Below, piece after piece: positions 17,555 through 21,536 of a DNA stretch of 21,536 nucleotides; position 1 is the first letter of the stretch, and the number at the start of each line of letters is the position of its first letter. The position numbers were made by a program, and so were the translations under genes. The DNA comes from Patescibacteria group bacterium. Its GTDB lineage: Bacteria; Patescibacteriota; Doudnabacteria; UBA920; 2-01-FULL-50-11. Under the pieces are notes generated by a model. The model was given only the letters and a program-made list of their open reading frames with translations, was not told the origin of the DNA and did not search any database. The DNA lies in the NCBI GenBank assembly GCA_023485925.1, contig JAMDAJ010000053.1:1-21536 (forward strand), given 5' to 3'.

Positions 17555-18846
17555 TTCAATTTGCTCGAAATGTAATTGACAATTTCGCCTATCTTCACCC
17601 GCTCCTGCTTGGCGGTATCGCGGTCGCGGATAGTGACGGCCTGATCTTTGAGCGTGTCAAAATCCACGGTCACGCAATAAGGCGTGCCGATCTCATCCTG
17701 GCTATAATAGCGCTTGCCCACGTTGCCGCGGTCGTCCCAGGCGGTCGTAAACTGCGGGCGCAGGTCATCGTAAATTTTACGCGCGGCCACCACCAACTCG
17801 GGCTTGTTTTTGAGCAGTGGAAACACCGCGACTTTGTAAGGGGCAAGCTTGGGATGAAGCTTAAGATACACACGGTCGTTTTCTTCCCGATAATTTTCCA
17901 AAAGCGTCATTAACAGCAACCGGGTGAGCCCGAAAGTCGGCTCGATGACGTGCGGCACGAATTTCTCCCCGGTTTCCGGGTCAAGGTACTGCAGTTCCGC
18001 GCCGCTTTTTGTCATGTGCTGTTTAAGGTCGTAATCCGTGCGATAAGCCAAGCCGAACATTTCCTTCCAGCCGAAAGGCGTCTGATATTCAATGTCCACC
18101 GTGCGCTTGCTGTAATGTGCCCGCTCCTCCGGGTCATGCTCGCGCAATTTGAGATGCTTTTTGTCAAAACCCATCTCCGAAAGCCAATCTTGCTGTTCTC
18201 TTAGCCAATACTCGAATTGTTTTTCCCATTCGTTTTCCCGGATGAAATATTCGAACTCCATAAGATCGAACTCAAGCGTGCGGAAGATGAAGTTGCCCGG
18301 AGTGATTTCGTTGCGAAAAGCTTTGCCGATGGACGCGATGCCGAAAGGCAGGCGGAGGCGAGCGGTGTCCAAAACGTTTTTAAAATTCACGAACATCGCC
18401 TGGGCGATTTCGGGCCGAAGATATACCGCCGAGCCCTTTTCCTCGATGGTCCCGACGGAAGTTTTGAACATCAAATTGAACTGCTTAGCTTCGGTAAAAA
18501 TAGTTCCCTTGCACGTCTCGCATTTCTCCGGAAGCTGGTCGGCACGATAGCGCGCGTGGCATTTTTTGCACTCGACCAGCGGGAGGTGAGAACTCGCCAA
18601 ATGGCCGCTTGCTTCCCATACTTTCGGGTTCATCAAAATGGCGGCGTCAAGGCCCACCATATCCGAACGCGACTGTACAAAACGCTTCCACCACCAGTCG
18701 CGCAAATTATTTTTAAGTTCCACGCCCAAAGGCCCGTAGTCCCAGGAATTAGCCAAACCGCCGTAAATCTCCGAGCCCTGGAAGACGAATCCGCGCCGTT
18801 TGCACAAAGAGACGATTTTTTCCATTAAATCCGATTGGGTTTTCAT
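17551..18846 (-). CDS. glyQS: Glycyl-tRNA synthetase, single-chain alpha2 type
   Basis: This class IIa synthetase of the homodimeric (eukaryote/archaea/Gram-positive-like) type is unlike the alpha2beta2 GlyQ/GlyS enzyme. Length is 431 residues. Visible features: GFVFQGSEIYGGLANSWDYGPLG (19-41, the glycine-binding N-terminal signature), a zinc knuckle with C93/C96 and C109/C112 in the insertion, RPEIAQAMF (144-152), motif 2 FRNEITPGNFIFRTLEF (177-193), motif 3 in the EPTFGLTRLLLMTLLENY region, and a C-terminal anticodon-binding domain (YKVAVFPLLKN ... VTVDFDTLKDQAVTIRDRD). The ATG at 18846 is preferred over an upstream TTG at 18864 because the latter lies within the predicted promoter. There is no Shine-Dalgarno before the ATG. 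It is the first gene of a block of eleven. Confidence 0.95.
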   Translation of the reverse strand: MKTQSDLMEKIVSLCKRRGFVFQGSEIYGGLANSWDYGPLGVELKNNLRDWWWKRFVQSRSDMVGLDAAILMNPKVWEASGHLASSHLPLVECKKCHARYRADQLPEKCETCKGTIFTEAKQFNLMFKTSVGTIEEKGSAVYLRPEIAQAMFVNFKNVLDTARLRLPFGIASIGKAFRNEITPGNFIFRTLEFDLMEFEYFIRENEWEKQFEYWLREQQDWLSEMGFDKKHLKLREHDPEERAHYSKRTVDIEYQTPFGWKEMFGLAYRTDYDLKQHMTKSGAELQYLDPETGEKFVPHVIEPTFGLTRLLLMTLLENYREENDRVYLKLHPKLAPYKVAVFPLLKNKPELVVAARKIYDDLRPQFTTAWDDRGNVGKRYYSQDEIGTPYCVTVDFDTLKDQAVTIRDRDTAKQERVKIGEIVNYISSKLK

Positions 18847-18852
18847 AGAAAA

Positions 18853-18861
18853 ATCATACCA
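18853..18861 (-). promoter_or_regulatory. Extended -10 promoter of the glyQS operon
   Basis: The minus strand reads TGGTATGAT (TGn followed by TATGAT). The end of the -10 box lies 7 nt before the A of the glyQS ATG at 18846, so transcription would begin at or next to the start codon and the mRNA could be leaderless. No recognisable -35 precedes it, only T-rich sequence. Confidence 0.5.
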
Positions 18862-18873
18862 CAAAAAAACCGC

Positions 18874-18900
18874 AAAAAAAAGACCGACTCTCCCTGTCGG
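18874..18900 (-). terminator. Rho-independent terminator of the 53-aa gene
   Basis: Read on the minus strand, CCGAC and GTCGG (18900-18896 and 18888-18884) form a 5-bp GC-rich stem with a 7-nt loop, followed closely by a run of eight T (18881-18874). It begins one base past the TAG stop of the small gene and separates it from the glyQS promoter. Confidence 0.75.
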
Positions 18901-19062
18901 CTAGAGAAAATGCGCGAATGGGGAGCCGGAGAAAATCGAGACCATGATATTGCAGACCGCCCTGACCGCTTCGTAGACGCCGAAGCAGGCAAGGATGATA
19001 ACTATAGTGGCAACGGCGGCGGGGATGAAAATCACCCTGTCCCGCGTTTCGACGTAAAACAT
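18901..19062 (-). CDS. Small single-helix membrane protein, 53 aa
   Basis: ATG at 19062 to TAG at 18901 encodes a 53-residue protein: a charged N-terminus (MFYVETRDR), one hydrophobic segment (VIFIPAAVATIVIILACFGVY, about residues 10-30), then a short amphipathic tail (EAVRAVCNIMVSIFSGSPFAHFL). It is predicted to sit in the membrane. A strong ribosome-binding site GAGGAGG lies 4 nt before the ATG, a promoter-like TTGACC-17-TAATTT lies upstream, and a terminator follows the stop immediately, so it looks like a genuine monocistronic gene despite its size. I do not recognise a family and assign no function. The second hydrophobic stretch (NIMVSIFSG) may lie on the membrane surface. The plus-strand frame across this region is a shadow. 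Confidence 0.75.
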   Translation of the reverse strand: MFYVETRDRVIFIPAAVATIVIILACFGVYEAVRAVCNIMVSIFSGSPFAHFL

Positions 19063-19083
19063 GTCGCCTCCTCGAGTGCGTCT

Positions 19084-19112
19084 AAATTAACAAAAACCCG
19101 GCTTGCGGTCAA
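19084..19112 (-). promoter_or_regulatory. Promoter of the 53-aa gene, overlapping a terminator
   Basis: TTGACC (19112-19107), 17 nt and TAATTT (19089-19084) on the minus strand predict a start near 19077, a few bases before the GAGGAGG ribosome-binding site. The -35 lies inside the terminator hairpin of the gene upstream. Confidence 0.5.
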
Positions 19113-19117
19113 ACCGG
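19092..19117 (-). terminator. Rho-independent terminator of the TGT-like gene
   Basis: On the minus strand CCGGTTTG (19117-19110), loop ACCG, and CAAGCCGG (19105-19098) form an 8-bp stem with one G-T wobble, followed by G and five T (19096-19092). It lies about 20 nt past the stop of the TGT-like gene. Confidence 0.7.
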
Positions 19118-19135
19118 CTCGTCGCGCCGAACGCT

Positions 19136-20305
19136 TTACGCCTCCTCTGGCCGAACCTTTTGGAACCGATCGGCGAGCCCACCAAAACTTTCGTAAGTGA
19201 TGCTACGGCGGATACGCTCAAAAAGCTGTAGAAAAAATCGCAAGTTGTGCATCAAAAGCAACCGCCGGCCCACATGGTCGCCCGCGGCAAGCAAGTCAAA
19301 AATTTCCTGCCGGCTGGATCTTTGGCACGCAAAACATTCGCAAGCCGAATCGATCGGCTCAGGCCTCGGCCGGCGAGGACTTTTACCAAGCTCCAAAGTC
19401 CAATAACCCTCGCCGGAACGCGCGGCCACCACGGCCGTGCCAACCTCCGCCAAACAGTTGGGAGCCAGGGAATCAAAAAGATCAAAACCGCCGGCCACAG
19501 CGGCGACCATCTCGGCCGTGTCGGAAAGATCAATGGCCTGCTTGGGCAAGTCTTGCTGAAAACTTGACGTGAACGTCAAAAATTTTTCCCGCAGCTTTCG
19601 AGCCGACAGCTTCCAAGGACTTGCGACCAGGCCAATGCCGTCGATGTCGATTTTAAAATACTCTTGAACAGCTCGGGCCAAGATTTTTTGGGGAAGTTCG
19701 GGCAGTGCGGCAAAAAACAACGGCTTGCCGCCCCGAAGTGATTTTTCGTACTGCCGGCGCGAGCGTTTTAGCCAGCCGGCAACGGTCTCAAGCCAGCAGG
19801 CGGTTTTGGCCGGACCTCCGCGCTGGGGAAAATAATAAAGGGCCTGCACGACATCGGCGCCAAGATTGACTTGGGCCTGCATCACCGCTTCCGGCGAAAG
19901 CGTCCGCAAGCTTGCGTCGCGGCCGGCCTGAAAAGTGATGCCAGCTTCGGTTGCGGTGACATTTTTTGGCGTCTCCGCGGATGGCACGAGCTTGCCTTGT
20001 GTTTCGGAAAAAACCGCGCCGCTGTCGCAGAAAACCGCGTACGGCCAGTTGAGAAAAGTGTGCAAGCCGCCGGAAGTGCGCACCGCGTTTTCGCCGGGAT
20101 TAAGACTTAAATGGTAAAGCGATGCGTTCACCGCCTGCGCTCCCCAAAATTTCATCTCCGAAGCCGAAACCAGACGCGAGACGCTTTGCAGCCCGGCCGG
20201 AATAAACGCCGGGGTTTCCACCTGCCCATGCGCCGTAGCCAAAACCCCCGTCCGTGCGGCGGTATCTTTATCTTTTTTATTGATTTCGAAATTCGTAACC
20301 GCCAT
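19136..20305 (-). CDS. Divergent tRNA-guanine transglycosylase-family protein
   Basis: The 389-residue product has the TGT TIM-barrel layout that exchanges guanine-34 of certain tRNAs for a queuosine precursor. The zinc site is intact: C322, C324, C327 (ACECFACQ) and H353 (LLLMHNLRFFL). Positions matching the general acid (D94 in FCDSGAVFS) and the nucleophile (D278 in GGFDLFDSLAP) are kept, with spacing like canonical TGT. However, DSGG has become DSGA, the guanine-reading FDE motif is replaced by LYY (156-158), and the VQGG loop is AALPEL (199-204). This points to altered base specificity or a non-canonical role. The ATG at 20305 is chosen because AAGGA precedes it and the TGT fold starts there; an ATG at 20365 would add 20 unrelated residues and run through the predicted promoter. 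Confidence 0.85.
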   Translation of the reverse strand: MAVTNFEINKKDKDTAARTGVLATAHGQVETPAFIPAGLQSVSRLVSASEMKFWGAQAVNASLYHLSLNPGENAVRTSGGLHTFLNWPYAVFCDSGAVFSETQGKLVPSAETPKNVTATEAGITFQAGRDASLRTLSPEAVMQAQVNLGADVVQALYYFPQRGGPAKTACWLETVAGWLKRSRRQYEKSLRGGKPLFFAALPELPQKILARAVQEYFKIDIDGIGLVASPWKLSARKLREKFLTFTSSFQQDLPKQAIDLSDTAEMVAAVAGGFDLFDSLAPNCLAEVGTAVVAARSGEGYWTLELGKSPRRPRPEPIDSACECFACQRSSRQEIFDLLAAGDHVGRRLLLMHNLRFFLQLFERIRRSITYESFGGLADRFQKVRPEEA

Positions 20306-20331
20306 ACATTCCTTTGAATAAAATACTATGA

Positions 20332-20351
20332 TTTTCCGTACGTACGAAAAA
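20332..20351. promoter_or_regulatory. Near-perfect palindrome at the TGT-like transcription start
   Basis: TTTTCCGTAC and GTACGAAAAA form a 20-bp palindrome with one mismatch; the inner CGTACGTACG is perfect. It lies between the TATAAT box (20356-20351) and the ribosome-binding site of the TGT-like gene, where an operator would be expected. No repressor is identified. Confidence 0.45.
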
Positions 20352-20356
20352 TTATA
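20351..20356 (-). promoter_or_regulatory. TATAAT box upstream of the TGT-like gene
   Basis: A perfect TATAAT on the minus strand lies in the short gap after the phosphotransferase stop codon and would start transcription near 20344, about 40 nt before the ATG at 20305. No convincing -35 at 16-18 nt was found. Confidence 0.45.
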
Positions 20357-20372
20357 GTAACGCATTTGATGT

Positions 20373-21341
20373 CTACTGATTCAATCTTATAAGTCCCATC
20401 AGCCGGTCGCGGGTCTGCCGGAACCAATACTCGTCGCCCCGAAAAAATTTAAAATAGCCCATCAGGTGCGCCGCTTGCAAGATGTGCAAACCCAGTTCCA
20501 TCCGCTCGATCTGGGCAAGACTAAAACCTCTTTGTCCGTGGGCTTTTAAAAATGACGCATACAGCATTTGCCGCCGGCGCTTGAGACTGCCGAGGAAAGT
20601 AAGATGCGAACCGAAATAAGTCAGCCACGCAAAATCTTCAAGCCAAAAACCGCCTCGGGCGTTGTCCCAATCCACCAATACGATCTTTCCCGCCGGCGTG
20701 AGAACACAATTATCCGGACTGGGATCGCCGTGAATTAAAACCGGCTTGATCCGGGACTCCAAACCCGCAAAGAGTTTTTTAACTTTGGCTTCGATCTGCT
20801 TTTGCAGACCCGGCGCCAGCGTCTTGCCTTTGAAATCCCCCAAATACTTTGCCAGCTCGTAAAAGCGATATGTCAAAAAAACTGTCGAGGTCTTGCCCTC
20901 GTCCAGCTGCCCGAACCGCTTTTGCTTTATCGTATGAACGCGGGAGACCAGCTTGCCTAGACGGCGATGAAAATCTAAAAAGCTCACGCGGCCGGCCCGA
21001 ATCGCCCCAGCCCCATTTTCGCCGGCAACGCACTCCGAGATTTCCAAACCGTAGGGGAAATACCTTTTAGCGTTATCCTGCAGCAAGAGTTTGGCGTGCG
21101 GAATTTTGTGCCGCCGCAACAACGCCCCTACCGCCCGCAGTTTCGCCTGGTCCGGCCAGCGGGAACTGCGCGAAACCCGGGCTACCACCGCTCGATTGAC
21201 GGTCTCGCCCTTGTAAACCCAGTTAATATCGCCGGACGTTATTTCGGAAAGTTTTTGCACCCGCTCCCCGGTCACGTCAAAAATCGCCTGTTTTAAAACC
21301 TGCGTCTGTCGGGGAAATTTTTTGCTGCGCCGGGTGGCCAT
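20373..21341 (-). CDS. Aminoglycoside phosphotransferase/choline kinase-fold protein
   Basis: This 322-residue protein has the APH-type kinase-like fold that transfers phosphate from ATP to small molecules. The catalytic loop is clear: LIHGDPSPDNCVL gives H204-G-D206 and N211, followed by the metal-binding LVDWDNARGGFWLEDFAW with D224. The N-lobe is divergent (ITSGDINWVYKGETVNRAVVARVSR), with strand residues in place of a strict glycine-rich loop, and K/R at VVARVSR as the candidate ATP lysine region. C-terminal helices are typical of APH. The family covers antibiotic, choline, homoserine and sugar kinases; nothing here argues for drug resistance. An in-frame TAA lies 9 nt upstream of the ATG at 21341, which fixes the start downstream of it. 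There is no clear ribosome-binding site. The 72-bp tandem array lies directly upstream. Confidence 0.85.
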   Translation of the reverse strand: MATRRSKKFPRQTQVLKQAIFDVTGERVQKLSEITSGDINWVYKGETVNRAVVARVSRSSRWPDQAKLRAVGALLRRHKIPHAKLLLQDNAKRYFPYGLEISECVAGENGAGAIRAGRVSFLDFHRRLGKLVSRVHTIKQKRFGQLDEGKTSTVFLTYRFYELAKYLGDFKGKTLAPGLQKQIEAKVKKLFAGLESRIKPVLIHGDPSPDNCVLTPAGKIVLVDWDNARGGFWLEDFAWLTYFGSHLTFLGSLKRRRQMLYASFLKAHGQRGFSLAQIERMELGLHILQAAHLMGYFKFFRGDEYWFRQTRDRLMGLIRLNQ

Positions 21342-21364
21342 ACGGATTCGTTAGACTTCGCTTG

Positions 21365-21536
21365 AATTATATCTCCCGAAGTAATTGGTTCGCTCGGTCG
21401 AAAAGGAAACTGGCGTTTCTTTTCTCCCTCACTGCCAATTATATCTTGCGAAGTAATTGGTTCGCTCGGTCGAAAAGGAAACTGGCGTTTCTTTTCTCCC
21501 TCACTGCCAATTATATCTTGCGAAGTAATTGGTTCG
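21365..21536. repeat. 72-bp tandem repeat array, at least 2.4 copies
   Basis: Copy one is 21365-21436, copy two 21437-21508, and a third begins at 21509 and is cut by the window edge after 28 bp. Copies one and two differ at two of 72 positions (CTCCCG versus CTTGCG); the visible part of copy three matches copy two. Each unit contains CCAATTA/TAATTGG arms across unit junctions, an imperfect hairpin AAAAGGAAAC/GTTTCTTTT, and on the minus strand a TATAAT box pointing toward the phosphotransferase gene. There is no spacer, so it is not CRISPR. The unit length of 24 codons leaves several frames open, but no start codon or coding evidence is present. Confidence 0.93.

Noticed and set aside
20306..20365. 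Longer start for the TGT-like protein at 20365.
   Set aside because: The extra 20 residues lie across the predicted -10 box and palindrome and have no counterpart in the family; the ATG at 20305 has an AAGGA site.
20373..21341. Antibiotic-resistance aminoglycoside kinase.
   Set aside because: Only the general APH fold motifs are visible; the N-lobe is divergent and there is no resistance or mobile context.
21293..21535. Minus-strand open frame through the 72-bp repeats (a 24-residue repeating peptide).
   Set aside because: The unit length is a multiple of three so several frames on both strands stay open; no start codon is visible and the tail overlaps the phosphotransferase gene in another frame.
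21365..21536. CRISPR array.
   Set aside because: Units are contiguous with no variable spacers and the period is too long for repeat-plus-spacer identity over the whole unit.

Overview
The window (about 52% G+C) looks like a chromosomal segment of a Candidate Phyla Radiation (Patescibacteria, probably Parcubacteria-like) bacterium. This is inferred from compact co-directional gene blocks with 1-8 nt overlaps, a short MetRS, a single-chain GlyRS, CPR-typical M16, PerM-like and minimal-zincin genes, and short palindromic repeats of the kind common in CPR genomes that occur both between genes and inside reading frames. Several genes end in TGA within ATGA overlaps, so TGA is a stop here; this is not the code-25 Absconditabacteria/Gracilibacteria lineage. 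No rRNA, tRNA, CRISPR array, transposase or phage gene was seen.

Layout. All genes but one are on the minus strand. Reading each block from high to low coordinates: (1) 3707-1 holds leucyl-tRNA synthetase, a MazG-like pyrophosphohydrolase and an NTP-transferase cut by the left edge. (2) 3838-4134 holds a lone plus-strand 98-residue gene with its own promoter and terminator, followed by 340 bp of palindromic repeats. (3) 6789-4477 holds metG and tatD. (4) 8587-6882 holds a PerM/AI-2E-type membrane protein and rsmI. (5) 18846-8660 is one long block of eleven packed genes: glycyl-tRNA synthetase, a CYTH-fold protein, an M24 aminopeptidase, an 84-residue unknown, an M16 peptidase, a GT-C glycosyltransferase, a polyprenyl-phosphate-mannose synthase-like GT2, a DUF2723 membrane protein, endonuclease IV, a 74-residue unknown and a minimal zincin. 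(6) 19062-18901 holds a 53-residue one-helix membrane protein bracketed by terminators. (7) 20305-19136 holds a divergent tRNA-guanine transglycosylase relative. (8) 21341-20373 holds an APH/choline-kinase-fold phosphotransferase. (9) 21365-21536 holds a 72-bp tandem array running off the right edge.

How the genes fit together. Most are translation housekeeping (three aminoacyl-tRNA synthetases, rsmI, the TGT relative) or repair/hydrolysis (nfo, tatD, peptidases). The GT2, GT-C and DUF2723 genes form a plausible lipid-linked mannose (or other hexose) pathway for glycosylating surface proteins. The most unusual item is the LeuRS, whose editing domain carries an inserted RBBP9-like serine hydrolase domain with an apparently intact catalytic triad. 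Next are the TGT relative that keeps its zinc site and both catalytic aspartates but has lost guanine-recognition motifs, and repeat-derived peptides carried in frame inside LeuRS and the M24 peptidase.
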